Positions 1 to 9,048 of a stretch of DNA of 64,000 nt are shown one piece after another; the stretch's first letter is position 1, and each line of letters begins with the position of its first letter. The stretch covers positions 1-64,000 of the forward strand of contig NZ_JAACKC010000008.1 in NCBI RefSeq assembly GCF_009939195.1. Direction: 5' to 3'. The translations under genes were made by a program, and so were the position numbers. Below the pieces are notes generated by a model, which worked only from the letters and a program-made list of their open reading frames with translations, had not been told where the DNA came from and searched no databases. The DNA is from Acinetobacter kanungonis. GTDB taxonomy: Bacteria > Pseudomonadota > Gammaproteobacteria > Pseudomonadales > Moraxellaceae.

Positions 1-565
1 GATCTCTTACAACCCCTATTTTCGGTTATTTTCAAAAAAAGTGTTCGCCCGCTCATTTAATCAGCAAAAATGGCTTTTTTTACTGTAAAAACCACTTTTC
101 TGCTTAAATTAACATCAGTACTTAACCGAATAAAAACCTGATCACGGTAAATCTTCTCTGAATCTATCAGCAACATCTTCAGATTCACCTAAAAACTGCC
201 AGAAGTATTGTCTCATTTAAAGGATATAGCCAATCTTCTATAGTCTCTTCTTCTGTTCAATCCATTTAAAAATCAAAAAAGCAAATCTTAAACTCACTCT
301 ACACTGCACTGAGTCACTTTGAACTGAGTCTGAATCCTTTAAAGTTCTCATCTTTTAAAATTATTGCTGTGCTTTGTTTATTCGTTAGAAGAACAACTCA
401 ATCTAATTTTAGGAATAATCAATTTCAAATTTCATTTACTCGAGTTGAATCGAAACAGTCATCGTGTTGATGCTTACTGCCTTTACATAGATATCGTTAA
501 AAGTGATCTAACTCAATTAAAAAGGCAGAGCCTAAGCTCTGCCTTTCACTACCCCTTAGTCTTCT
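1..565. other. Intergenic region at window start
   Basis: No convincing gene is visible in this A+T-rich stretch. A 72-codon open frame at 364-582 runs into the receptor gene on the other strand, has no ribosome binding site and no recognisable protein character, so I do not call it. The only clear structure is the hairpin at 517-546, listed separately. The stretch may hold the promoter of a gene lying left of the window. Confidence 0.6.
517..546 (-). terminator. Rho-independent terminator of the receptor gene
   Basis: An inverted repeat AAAGGCAGAGC/GCTCTGCCTTT with a four-base loop lies about 20 bases past the receptor stop codon. Read on the minus strand it is followed by a T-rich tract, as expected for an intrinsic terminator of the minus-strand receptor transcript. 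Confidence 0.75.
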
Positions 566-2608
566 TTAGAATTTCATACTGATTCGCGCCCAATAGTTAC
601 GCCCAATATTGTTAAATTGCTCAGTTGCGGCATAACCAAAGCCTGAACTTCCTAATTTATTCAAATGTTCGGCATAATTTTTGTCGAAGACATTATCTAC
701 ACCAACAGAAAGATCAACGCCTTTTTGCAGGTTATAGGTTCCATTTAAGGACAATGTGCCGAAGCCTTTGCTGTCTTCCACATCATAGCCAATAATATTA
801 CCTTCGCGATAACTGGTCCGATCTTGCGCTGCGACCACACGCCACAATAAACCAAGATTATATTTGTCTTGAACATAACGTAAATTGAAACGCCCTTCTA
901 ACGGCGCAATTTGCGGTAATGCACGATGATCTGTGGTGTTTTCACCCCACGCATACATGGCACTAACATCGGCTTGAATCTGATCCGTCAACTGATAGCC
1001 AATTCCTGCTTCTGCCCCTGCAATGGTCGCATCGACATTACGGCTTTTGGCTTCTAGTTTCCCCATAGAACCCGTCGGTGTGTATGCCACCAAGATGTAA
1101 TCTTGAATCAGCCCTGCATAAACCGAAGCCCATGATTTAAATGCACCCTGTTCATATTGATAGCCTGCATCAAACTGTGTGGTTTTTTCATTGTTTAAAT
1201 GATCGAAGGTTGACCCTGTTTGATAGTATTGGGTACTGAATAACTCCCAGTAATCTGGCACACGCTCAACATAACCCAAACCTGCATAGGTTTTCAGTTG
1301 GTCTGCAAATTTACTTTCAAGGCGGATAAATCCACTCGGTAGCGTTTCTTTACGTTCCGTATCCGTCTTCAGATTATCAATTTGAGTTTGATCAATACGT
1401 GCCCCCGTGACCAACTTATTCTGATCACTGAATTGATAGCTTAATTCACCAAAAGCACCATAAGATTCAAATTTCATATTGGTTGCAAAAGGCGAATTCA
1501 TACTCGGCATGGCATACATAATCATATTGCCGCCATGCTTATTTTGCTGAGAATCAATGCCTGTAATTAAGCTGAATTTATCCCATTCGGAAGTCATCGC
1601 TGCACGGGCATTTAAAGTGCGACGGGTCACTTCCATTTCCATCTTATTCGGCACAGTCATACTCATACCATGCATGGTCATGGTTGTTGTTGGTGGCGTT
1701 CTTAAACGGAAATTATCCATCACATGATCATTATAGCTATAGTCCACTTGTGCTTCGACTTGCTTGATCACATCGCTGATATTTTTCTTTTCAACATGTA
1801 AACCTAGGCTTTCTCGCGCAAACTTAGAACCATCCATACTTCGCCCAGCATAGACTGCCTCTCCATCACTCTTACCCCCCTTCAGTTCCACCCAAGTGTC
1901 TTTATTCGGTGTCCAACCTAAAGCCAAATCAGCATTCCATTTCTCCCAATCCGATGGAACCGTATTACCGGCTCCATCCTGATAACTATCTGAAACAGAA
2001 CGATTGGCATTTAGACGCGCGTATTTGCTTTCATCCCCCACAGCCGTTTCAATATTCTGATCTAAACGTCCATAGGAACCCAGCATCACACTGGCTTGTC
2101 CACGATAAGGTTTTGCACTGCTCAATTGCTCAGGCTCACGCTCAAAAAGCACGGTCGCAGCAGAACCTGTATGTGCATATTGTACCGTTTGCGGTCCTTT
2201 CACCACGGTAATCTTGTCATAGCTTTCTGGTGAAATGTAAGACGCTGGATTATCCATACGACTTGGGCATGCGCCCAGATTTTCTGTGCCATCGGTCAAA
2301 ATTTTAATCCGTGAACCAAACATGCCACGGAAAGTCACATCTCCGTTGGCTCCCCCATTTTTAATTTGATTGAACCCGACAATACTTTGTAAATAGGCAG
2401 CACCATCTACTGCAGGAATCGGCTGCGTCGGCTGTTTCGGATCGGCATGTACGATCAAACCATTGGCATCATTACCTTGCTGAGCCGTCACCACAATCGG
2501 TGCCAAAAATTGAGTCGTTTCTACTTCTGAACTTAGCGCTGTAGCTGAATAACACGCGACACAAATCGCAGCCGATAAAGGCTGTAAAAAGAATTTTGGC
2601 TGAGCCAT
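566..2608 (-). CDS. TonB-dependent copper receptor, OprC type
   Basis: A 680-residue outer-membrane TonB-dependent receptor. It starts with a signal-peptide-like segment (residues 1-26) and a TonB-box-like LAPIVVTA near residue 35. A plug domain follows (about 55-165), then a beta-barrel ending in an aromatic-rich strand that closes with KF. Residues C114 and M118 form a CxxxM motif, and H313 and M315 form an HxM motif inside a Met-rich loop. In the OprC copper-receptor family these are the described copper ligands. I therefore infer copper import across the outer membrane, powered by TonB. The gene lies 69 bases downstream of a His-rich DUF2946 protein on the same strand, a pairing that fits copper handling. 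The substrate is inferred from motifs, not proven. Confidence 0.85.
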   Translation of the reverse strand: MAQPKFFLQPLSAAICVACYSATALSSEVETTQFLAPIVVTAQQGNDANGLIVHADPKQPTQPIPAVDGAAYLQSIVGFNQIKNGGANGDVTFRGMFGSRIKILTDGTENLGACPSRMDNPASYISPESYDKITVVKGPQTVQYAHTGSAATVLFEREPEQLSSAKPYRGQASVMLGSYGRLDQNIETAVGDESKYARLNANRSVSDSYQDGAGNTVPSDWEKWNADLALGWTPNKDTWVELKGGKSDGEAVYAGRSMDGSKFARESLGLHVEKKNISDVIKQVEAQVDYSYNDHVMDNFRLRTPPTTTMTMHGMSMTVPNKMEMEVTRRTLNARAAMTSEWDKFSLITGIDSQQNKHGGNMIMYAMPSMNSPFATNMKFESYGAFGELSYQFSDQNKLVTGARIDQTQIDNLKTDTERKETLPSGFIRLESKFADQLKTYAGLGYVERVPDYWELFSTQYYQTGSTFDHLNNEKTTQFDAGYQYEQGAFKSWASVYAGLIQDYILVAYTPTGSMGKLEAKSRNVDATIAGAEAGIGYQLTDQIQADVSAMYAWGENTTDHRALPQIAPLEGRFNLRYVQDKYNLGLLWRVVAAQDRTSYREGNIIGYDVEDSKGFGTLSLNGTYNLQKGVDLSVGVDNVFDKNYAEHLNKLGSSGFGYAATEQFNNIGRNYWARISMKF

Positions 2609-2677
2609 ATCAATCTCTCATAAAACATAAATAACACTGTGCTCAAGTCCCTACGACCCAAGCGAAATAAAGCGGAT

Positions 2678-3118
2678 TTATGTCCAGAGAGGCGGTGCCC
2701 GTCCTTGCGGAATTAGAAACAGTTGCTGTAGAACAAACCAGACATGCGCAAAGGCTTTCTGACAAGCGATTAAACGCACCTGAATACGATCAAGTATAGG
2801 CTTTACATCAAGTTCAGGCGGCAAGACCAAATTGCCATATACGGTACAGTACTGACATTGATGATGAGCATCATGATGATTATGCGCAGGTTGCTCTTGA
2901 TGCTGCATGCGCATATGCGAATGCTGCTCATGTTGTGCAACTGAAGTATGCACGGCGTGTGCCGTTGGAGAAGAGAGTAATAATGCACGCGTAATGGTTT
3001 CACAGACCGGAGCAACTTGGTATTGCTTAGGTAGCAAAGGCTGTAAAAAAACAGCAATCTGTAAAAAAACTGCGACATATGCCAGCAGCAAACCACCACG
3101 GAAAAGCAAAAAAATCAT
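2678..3118 (-). CDS. DUF2946-family His-rich membrane-associated protein
   Basis: A small protein of about 146 residues with an N-terminal hydrophobic segment, then a His/Met-rich stretch (HEQHSHMRMQHQ, later HNHHDAHHQCQYC), and a C-terminal PQGRAPP motif. That layout is typical of DUF2946, a family often found beside copper-transport genes. The His, Met and CxxC residues suggest metal binding at the membrane or in the periplasm. The ATG at 3118 is chosen because the codons upstream reach only a TTG at 3148; the ribosome binding site is weak, so the start is uncertain. It probably shares a transcript with the downstream receptor. The exact function of DUF2946 is unknown to me. Confidence 0.75.
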   Translation of the reverse strand: MIFLLFRGGLLLAYVAVFLQIAVFLQPLLPKQYQVAPVCETITRALLLSSPTAHAVHTSVAQHEQHSHMRMQHQEQPAHNHHDAHHQCQYCTVYGNLVLPPELDVKPILDRIQVRLIACQKAFAHVWFVLQQLFLIPQGRAPPLWT

Positions 3119-3144
3119 CCTGCAATTTGTGCGGTGCCAGTATA

Positions 3145-3168
3145 ACAAAACCCAATCGAAATTGGGTT
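3145..3168 (-). terminator. Probable terminator after def
   Basis: On the minus strand AACCCAAT-TTCG-ATTGGGTT forms an 8-bp stem with a stable tetraloop followed by TTGTTA. It sits about 30 bases past the def stop codon. The T-tract is interrupted, so strength is uncertain. It also separates def from the downstream DUF2946 gene. Confidence 0.55.
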
Positions 3169-3197
3169 CATACTTAATGATGATTTTAAATGGAAAA

Positions 3198-3731
3198 TTA
3201 TCCGCGCTTGACGGCCACTTTCTCTTTTTGGCGTTGACGCGTCACTTTTTCCACTTTTTCGCGTGCACGTTGGCGCTTGAGTGGCGATAAATAATCGACA
3301 AATAACTTGCCGTTTAAGTGATCCATTTCATGCTGAATACAAACAGCGAGAAGTTCGTCTGCTTCCATTGTAAAGGATTGACCTTCAAGGTTAATTGCCT
3401 CAATTTTTACACGTGACGGACGCTCAACTTTGTCGTATATTTGAGGCACTGATAAACAGCCTTCTTCATAGGGCTGGGTTTCTTCAGTCAATGGGGTAAT
3501 TTTGGGGTTAATGAACACCATAGGCTGATCTTTATGTTCAGAAAGATCCATTACGATTAACTGAATATGACGGTCGACTTGGGTAGCGGCTAAACCAATG
3601 CCTGGCGCTTCATACATGGTTTCAAACATATCTGCAGCTAACTGACGAATTTCATCAGTAACTTCTTCGACTGGTTGTGCAATGGTACGAAGACGGGGAT
3701 CGGGGAAACTTAAAATAGGTAATAAGGCCAT
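3198..3731 (-). CDS. def: Peptide deformylase
   Basis: Removes the N-formyl group from the initiator methionine of new proteins in the cytoplasm. All three family motifs are visible: GIGLAATQ (motif 1), EGCLSVP (motif 2, metal-binding Cys) and QHEMDHLNG (motif 3, HExxH-type with two metal-binding His and the catalytic Glu). At 177 residues it has normal length, with a Lys/Arg-rich C-terminal tail. I take the ATG at 3731 ([14 protein letters not shown]), preceded at proper distance by GAGGA, over a GTG four codons upstream. It is divergent from the LysM-dprA-tsaC run; def next to dprA is a common bacterial arrangement. Confidence 0.97.
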   Translation of the reverse strand: MALLPILSFPDPRLRTIAQPVEEVTDEIRQLAADMFETMYEAPGIGLAATQVDRHIQLIVMDLSEHKDQPMVFINPKITPLTEETQPYEEGCLSVPQIYDKVERPSRVKIEAINLEGQSFTMEADELLAVCIQHEMDHLNGKLFVDYLSPLKRQRAREKVEKVTRQRQKEKVAVKRG

Positions 3732-3850
3732 AAACGTCCTCACTTATGCCATTGATCAAAAAACCAAATGAAGGAATGCTTCATCAAAAAAATGTGTGTA
3801 ATATCGTTATTATAACGTAAATTACATACATAATTTTAGGAATTATGATA

Positions 3851-5005
3851 ATGAAAAAGGTTTTGAAGGGCATACCATCTTTTAGTGCCTTGGGGTTTAA
3901 ACAGCAATTGCTGGCGCTGACTGTCGGTTTGGCAATCAGTGTTGGTTCTATCGCAGTGGTCGAAGCTGCACCAGCACGCAACATCAATCCTCCCTCTTTA
4001 AAAGCGGGTGCTCCACAGGTTTATGTGGTGAAAAAGGGCGATACCCTTTGGGATATTTCTGGAAAATTCTTAGACAAACCTTGGCGCTGGCCTGAAATTT
4101 GGGCCAGCAACCGTCACGTGAAAAATCCACATTGGATTTTCCCAGGTGACAAGCTGCTGCTTTGTAGCTACCAAGGCAAGCCATTGATTGGTAAAGACGA
4201 AGGTGACGGCTGTGACGGCATTATCCGTCGATATGCTGGCGGCACCAAATTACAACCACAGGTCCGCGTCGAATCCTTAAATAACGCGATTCCTGTGATT
4301 CCATTAGACAATATTAAGCAGTGGTTAGAACACTCCACCATTATTGCACCTGAATCGATTGCCAATACGCCTTATGTTCTGGGTACAGCAGATCAACGCG
4401 TACTTGCAGGTAAAGGACAAACCATTTATGCCCGTGGCAATGGTTTAGAAGTGGGTCAACAATATGCCGTCTATCGTGAAGGCGACCCGTACACCATGTT
4501 GAATGCCAAAGGCAAAAAATACGATGCAGGGCTTGAGCTAAATCAAGTTGCTACGGGTGTTGCTGTGGCAAGTGAAAACGACATTACCACTATTGAGTTA
4601 ACCGACAGCTTTAACGCAGAAGTCCGTCGTGGTGATCGTGTCTTGCCTGTCTATGACCCAATGCTCCCGACTCTGTTCTACCCAACTATGGCTGAAGATG
4701 TTGCCGCAGGTGGACAAATTGTGCGTGTGATGGGTTCAATTGGCACGGCAGCTAAAAACAGCGTGGTCACCATTGACCGTGGCAATCTTGAAGGTGTTCA
4801 AGTCGGTCACGTGTTTAGCATCAACCAAAAAGGTGAACAGGTGCGAGACCCGAAAACCAAAGAGATGGTGCAATTGCCAGGGCAAAAAATTGGTAACTTG
4901 ATGGTGTTCAAGACTTTTGATCATTTTAGTTATGCTTATGTGCTCGATAGCTCATTACCAATCAAAATCGGTGCTTACATTCAACCGCCACTAATGGACG
5001 ATTAA
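3851..5005 (+). CDS. LysM-domain exported protein
   Basis: A 384-residue protein with an N-terminal signal-like segment ending near VEAAPA. A single LysM domain follows at about residues 55-105 (YVVKKGDTLWDISGKFL ... WIFPGDKL). The C-terminal ~270 residues have no catalytic motif I recognise. LysM binds the glycan of peptidoglycan, so an envelope location is likely. The ATG at 3851 is preferred to the one at 3845 because AGGA at 3838-3841 is properly spaced from it. It is the first gene of a run with dprA (13-base gap) and tsaC, a conserved neighbourhood in gammaproteobacteria. Its role in that run is unknown. Confidence 0.85.
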   Translation: MKKVLKGIPSFSALGFKQQLLALTVGLAISVGSIAVVEAAPARNINPPSLKAGAPQVYVVKKGDTLWDISGKFLDKPWRWPEIWASNRHVKNPHWIFPGDKLLLCSYQGKPLIGKDEGDGCDGIIRRYAGGTKLQPQVRVESLNNAIPVIPLDNIKQWLEHSTIIAPESIANTPYVLGTADQRVLAGKGQTIYARGNGLEVGQQYAVYREGDPYTMLNAKGKKYDAGLELNQVATGVAVASENDITTIELTDSFNAEVRRGDRVLPVYDPMLPTLFYPTMAEDVAAGGQIVRVMGSIGTAAKNSVVTIDRGNLEGVQVGHVFSINQKGEQVRDPKTKEMVQLPGQKIGNLMVFKTFDHFSYAYVLDSSLPIKIGAYIQPPLMDD

Positions 5006-5018
5006 TTCGGAGCGCCAC

Positions 5019-6164
5019 ATGCTGAAACCATTATCACAAGTGCAAATGGACACCATTACCTTGTGGTATTTGGTTCAGCACTCTCTAAGCAGTTTCTATA
5101 AACTCGAACAGTACTTTGGCAGCATTCACAAAGCTGTTCAGCCTGAAAGCTTGCCGCTTTGGTCAGGCCTCGGTTTACATAAAAACCATCTTCAACGCGC
5201 ACAGCAATTTTACACACCTGCCGAACAACACAAATTCCAAAGTATCCTTGCAGAGATTCAGCAACATTCGGATTTTGTCTTAAGTTATCACGATCCAGAA
5301 TATCCGCGACAATTGCTTCCCTACAGCGATAAACCGCCCATCTTGTTTGGACAAGGTCAATTGGCTCAATTGATGCAACCACAAATTGCCATCGTTGGCA
5401 GCCGTAAACCTAGCCCACATGGTCGACAAATTGCCTATGATTTTTCTTATTATTTAAGTGAAAAAGGTTTTGTCATCAGCAGCGGTTTGGCACAAGGCAT
5501 TGATGAGGCCGCCCATCAAGGGGCTTTACCGCATCAACGGACACTGGCGGTCATGGGCACTGGATTAGATCAAACTTATCCCTCACAACACCAACAACTG
5601 CGACAGCAGATTGTGCAGCAATCAGGCACAATCATTACTGAATTTCTCCCCCACACACCACCCCTTCAGCATCACTTTCCGCGACGTAATCGAATTGTCA
5701 GCGCCCTTTCTTTAGGTGTGATTGTCGCGGAAGCCAGTCTGAACAGTGGCTCGATCATTACAGCCAAACTGGCAGCTGAACAGGGTAAATTAGTGTTTGC
5801 CATCCCTGGACATATTTATAGCGAGTTTCATCAGGGCTGCCATCAATTGATTCGCGAAGGAGCCATTCTGGTTGATCATCCTGAACAAGTGTTAGAAGAC
5901 CTTGCCTTGCCAACCCAGTGGCAAGCACAGCAGCAATCCCTTGATGAGTCAGCTACATCCTCCCTCAGCGCAAAACCTGAAATCCCTGAACATTTGATGC
6001 CGCTGTATAATCAATTGGACTGGACAGGCGCTGCTTTAGATCATTTGGCCATCCACTTGCAGCAAGATGCCGCAACATTGACCGTACAGTTGATGGAATT
6101 AGAGCTTTTAGGTTTATGTATGCAACAATCTGGGGTGTATTTGCGTTGTCGTCCTATCCAATAA
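5019..6164 (+). CDS. dprA: DNA-processing protein DprA
   Basis: DprA (Smf) binds incoming single-stranded DNA during natural transformation and loads RecA in the cytoplasm. The 381-residue protein has an N-terminal helical region and the Rossmann-like DprA core (about 110-320) with GSRKPSPHGR, SSGLAQGIDEAAHQ, GTGLDQTYP, FPRRNRI and SGSIITAKLAAEQGK. A C-terminal winged-helix-like segment follows (about 330-380). Its length is normal. It starts 13 bases after the LysM gene and is followed by tsaC. Natural competence is widespread in Acinetobacter, so a functional role is plausible. Confidence 0.95.
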   Translation: MLKPLSQVQMDTITLWYLVQHSLSSFYKLEQYFGSIHKAVQPESLPLWSGLGLHKNHLQRAQQFYTPAEQHKFQSILAEIQQHSDFVLSYHDPEYPRQLLPYSDKPPILFGQGQLAQLMQPQIAIVGSRKPSPHGRQIAYDFSYYLSEKGFVISSGLAQGIDEAAHQGALPHQRTLAVMGTGLDQTYPSQHQQLRQQIVQQSGTIITEFLPHTPPLQHHFPRRNRIVSALSLGVIVAEASLNSGSIITAKLAAEQGKLVFAIPGHIYSEFHQGCHQLIREGAILVDHPEQVLEDLALPTQWQAQQQSLDESATSSLSAKPEIPEHLMPLYNQLDWTGAALDHLAIHLQQDAATLTVQLMELELLGLCMQQSGVYLRCRPIQ

Positions 6165-6202
6165 GGTTCAGAATAAGCCTTTGCTCAAAATAGGACACGA
6201 AC

Positions 6203-6772
6203 ATGATTACCACCTCTGTTGCTGAAGCTGCCGAAAGTTTAAAACGCGGACATGTCTTGGCATACCCGACAGAGGCTGTTTGGGGTTTAGGTTGTGATCC
6301 TCATAATGAAGCGGCATTTAATGAAATTTTAAAGCTCAAGCAACGCCCGATTGAAAAAGGCGTCATTCTATTGGCTGGACATATTAGTCAGGTAGAGCAT
6401 TTACTGGCAGGACTGACGCCAGCAATGCGTGATACCGTAATCGCCTCTTGGAGTAATCGCAGCCCCACTGAACGCGCGACCACATGGTTGCTTCCCGCCA
6501 GCGACGACATTCCTGTCTGGATTAAGGGCAATCACCCGAAAGTGGCCATCCGTGTTACTACCCACCCTTTATGTGTCGCACTATGCAATGCGTTTAATGG
6601 CTTTATCGTTTCGACCAGTGCCAATCCTGCTGGACTCGAACCTGCCCGCTCCCTTCAAGATGCCAGCAAGTATTTTAGTCAGCAACCAGATTATTTAAAT
6701 GGTGATCTAGGCTTAAGCCAAGAACCGAGTCGTATTCTTGATGCTGAAACAGGACTGGTCATTCGTGCCTAA
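6203..6772 (+). CDS. tsaC: L-threonylcarbamoyladenylate synthase
   Basis: A YrdC/Sua5-type enzyme of 189 residues. It makes threonylcarbamoyl-AMP from threonine, bicarbonate and ATP, the first step of t6A modification of ANN-decoding tRNAs. Family motifs are present: YPTEAVWGLGCDP near the N-terminus, LKQRPIEKG, and the STSANPAG motif at about 145. It is the short TsaC form without the Sua5 C-terminal domain. It follows dprA by 38 bases and is probably co-transcribed with it. Confidence 0.95.
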   Translation: MITTSVAEAAESLKRGHVLAYPTEAVWGLGCDPHNEAAFNEILKLKQRPIEKGVILLAGHISQVEHLLAGLTPAMRDTVIASWSNRSPTERATTWLLPASDDIPVWIKGNHPKVAIRVTTHPLCVALCNAFNGFIVSTSANPAGLEPARSLQDASKYFSQQPDYLNGDLGLSQEPSRILDAETGLVIRA

Positions 6773-6800
6773 TGAACCTCTTCTGAGGGAAATTTTAGAC

Positions 6801-6861
6801 AAAAAAAAGCTCAATCAAATAGGTTGATTGAGCATAAAAAGGATGTGTGTTAATCACATCC
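6801..6861 (-). terminator. Two tandem minus-strand terminators
   Basis: Read on the minus strand, GGATGTG...CACATCC is followed by TTTTT. Next, GCTCAATCAA...TTGATTGAGC (a perfect 10-bp stem) is followed by eight T. Both have classic intrinsic-terminator form for leftward transcription. The nearest protein gene they could serve ends about 290 bases away, which is long for a simple 3' end. Confidence 0.7.
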
Positions 6862-6935
6862 AGAGGGTTCGAAAATCTTGCTGAATGTCAGAATTAAAGC
6901 ATTGTTAAGAAATACTTAACTGATCATTCTTGATG
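6801..6935 (-). ncRNA. Candidate small RNA, unverified
   Basis: On the minus strand GATAAT (6946-6941) has a weak -35-like TTGTGT 17 bases upstream. A transcript begun near 6935 would end at the tandem terminators after about 130 bases and contains no obvious open frame. It could instead be the 3' tail of the exporter mRNA. I know of no named RNA that matches. Confidence 0.25.
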
Positions 6936-7155
6936 TGAACATTATCTAACATTCCAAATAAAAACACAAATACATTATTTAATGCATACTTTTGCTTAAA
7001 TCCATGATTAAAATGTGAAATTTATTCAAAAAGTCAAACTATCCTCCTATTTTTAAAATATTTTTAAATAAATAATCATTTGACAGTATACTTTTTTACA
7101 CTTATAACTGGTGGTTTAGTCCAAAAAAAATATTTTCACTTCGAGACCTGTTTGT

Positions 7156-8097
7156 CTATTTATTAATCGCATTTAGCGATTCATCAACGCTTAGCTCCTG
7201 CTTTTTTGATTTCATCTGTGCCATCGCAATACCTGCAATAATGATGATTCCACCAATGCTATGGTGAATGGTCCAAGCCTCATGCAACCAAAAATAAGCC
7301 AAAATCGCAGTAAAAATCGGCATCAAGTTCATAAAAATACTGGTGCGATTGGGACCTAAACGCTGTACCGCCAACATCCACACCCAAGGAGCAATTAAAG
7401 AAGCAAATAAACCCGCATAGAACACGCTGGCACTATTCTGCATATCTAAGCGGTCAATACCCAACCACAACACAAAAGGCAAATGATAAATGAGGGAAAA
7501 TCCGATCTGCACATAAAGGCTAATCATCAGCGGGACTTTAAGTTGCCATTTTTTCAGGAACACGCCATAAAAGGCATAAAAGAATACTGCGATCACCATC
7601 AACAGATCGCCCCAATGCCCACCTAAATGGAGCAATGTCGCAAGGTTGCCTTGTGCAATCACATACATCAAACCCAAAAACGAAACCAGACTACCTAAAA
7701 TGGCAAATCGATTCGGAATTTCCTTGAGGATGACGATGGACACGAAAATGGTAAAGATTGGAATAAAGGCATTGATAATACCCATATTAGTGGCGGTGGT
7801 GTAATGTGCTGCACTATACGCCAGCCCCTGATAAAGCAGCATACCAAAGGCGCTTAAGACCGCAAACTGTTGCCAATGCTGTATCACCAATTGACGCTGT
7901 TGCCAGACTTTAGGCAGCATTACAGGGGTCAACACTATAAATGCCACCAGCCAGCGATAAAAGCTGATACTCACAGGCGAAATATAATCCGCAACATAGC
8001 GTGTGACTGCAATATTCAATGACCAAATGAAAACTGCAATCAAGGGTAACAGTACCGCCAATTTCACCCATCTATTTTGCTGCATTTGCTTACTCAT
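7156..8097 (-). CDS. EamA/DMT-family exporter
   Basis: An inner-membrane protein of 313 residues with ten predicted hydrophobic segments in two repeated EamA halves, the usual drug/metabolite transporter layout. The first half contains SISFYRWLVAF and the second GPNRTSIFMNLMPIFTAILAYFWLHE, a conserved EamA signature. The substrate cannot be read from the sequence; amino acids or small metabolites are usual. I use the ATG at 8097, though a GTG two codons earlier is possible. It is divergent from an AraC-type regulator 87 bases away, which is the likely controller. Confidence 0.88.
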   Translation of the reverse strand: MSKQMQQNRWVKLAVLLPLIAVFIWSLNIAVTRYVADYISPVSISFYRWLVAFIVLTPVMLPKVWQQRQLVIQHWQQFAVLSAFGMLLYQGLAYSAAHYTTATNMGIINAFIPIFTIFVSIVILKEIPNRFAILGSLVSFLGLMYVIAQGNLATLLHLGGHWGDLLMVIAVFFYAFYGVFLKKWQLKVPLMISLYVQIGFSLIYHLPFVLWLGIDRLDMQNSASVFYAGLFASLIAPWVWMLAVQRLGPNRTSIFMNLMPIFTAILAYFWLHEAWTIHHSIGGIIIIAGIAMAQMKSKKQELSVDESLNAINK

Positions 8098-8184
8098 CTT
8101 CACCCATCAGATACTGCTATTGTGCTAAAAGTCTGAAATAATAAAAATACGGTTTTTCAGACATTGATACGGTAAAAATCAGCC

Positions 8185-8943
8185 ATGCAGAAGCATCAAC
8201 CTCCCCTATCCGAATGGATCGAAGTGCATGAATATTTTTATGAACACAATGATGAAATTGCTGCGCACTCCTGTATTTGGGGCGATTTCAATTTTAGCCT
8301 AAATGGCATTTTGGATTATGAAATTGAAGGAATACATTATTTATCGCCGCCCAACTATGGGCTGTGGATTCCCGCACACACCGCACATGCCTGTATTGCC
8401 CGTGAATTAAAAACCACCCACTATATTTGTATCCATTTGCATCCTGAACTGTGCAAGCTGTTTCCTGGCCAAACCAAAACCGTAGAAATTAGTTCTTTTC
8501 TACGCCATTTCATTAAAGAAGTCCTACGCCAACAAAGTTCAAAGCCCTCCGAGGAATACCAACATTTACTCTATGTACTCCTAGACCAGCTTCGTACAGC
8601 GCCAGCCTATGAACACTACCTGCCGCAAACGCAACATGCCGTGTTAAAACCGATCTTGCAGCAATTGTGCAATCCAGAACATTTTGCCCTGAGCATGCAA
8701 CAGCTACTCCATAACATTCACTTGAGCGAAAGACATTTGTTACGTTTGAGCCAACAAGAGCTGCAACTGAGTTTGGCAGAATGGCGCAATCGCGCCAAAA
8801 TTTTGTATGCCATGGAACAACTCCACGCAGGATCGACCGTGAAAAAGCTGGCTTATGATCTGGGCTATCAACACAGTTCCAGTTTTATTGAGTTCTTCAA
8901 ACGTTATACAGGACAAACCCCTGCTCAAATCCGTGAAGCCTAA
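8185..8943 (+). CDS. AraC-family transcriptional regulator
   Basis: A 252-residue regulator. An N-terminal cupin-like ligand domain (about 1-130, with WIPAHTAHAC typical of AraC_binding) is followed by a linker and two helix-turn-helix motifs in the last 100 residues, ending SSSFIEFFKRYTGQTPAQIRE. This is the usual AraC C-terminal signature. It probably controls the divergent EamA exporter gene through the shared 87-base region; that target is inferred from position only. Confidence 0.88.
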   Translation: MQKHQPPLSEWIEVHEYFYEHNDEIAAHSCIWGDFNFSLNGILDYEIEGIHYLSPPNYGLWIPAHTAHACIARELKTTHYICIHLHPELCKLFPGQTKTVEISSFLRHFIKEVLRQQSSKPSEEYQHLLYVLLDQLRTAPAYEHYLPQTQHAVLKPILQQLCNPEHFALSMQQLLHNIHLSERHLLRLSQQELQLSLAEWRNRAKILYAMEQLHAGSTVKKLAYDLGYQHSSSFIEFFKRYTGQTPAQIREA

Positions 8944-9048
8944 GCCTACAACTGTATCTTTTTCGGTTCAACTACAGGATTCAACTTGCAGTTCCAGCCA
9001 ATTCTCGTTACAACATGGAAACCCAATAAAAAATCAATGGATCTGTAT

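Larger units (their letters stand above)
6773..7155. other. Gene-free A+T-rich spacer with paired terminators
   Basis: No protein gene is visible in this 383-base gap. It holds two consecutive hairpins (6801-6861), both oriented as minus-strand terminators. A promoter-like pair and a candidate small RNA upstream of them are listed separately. The remaining part near 7000-7150 is very A+T-rich without clear structure. Confidence 0.6.

Noticed and set aside
364..582. 72-codon plus-strand open frame at the window start
   Set aside because: It overlaps the 3' end of the receptor gene and its terminator, lacks a ribosome binding site, and has no protein character.
2907..3290. 127-codon plus-strand frame opposite the DUF2946 and def genes
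   Set aside because: It is the mirror of real minus-strand genes with recognised family motifs.
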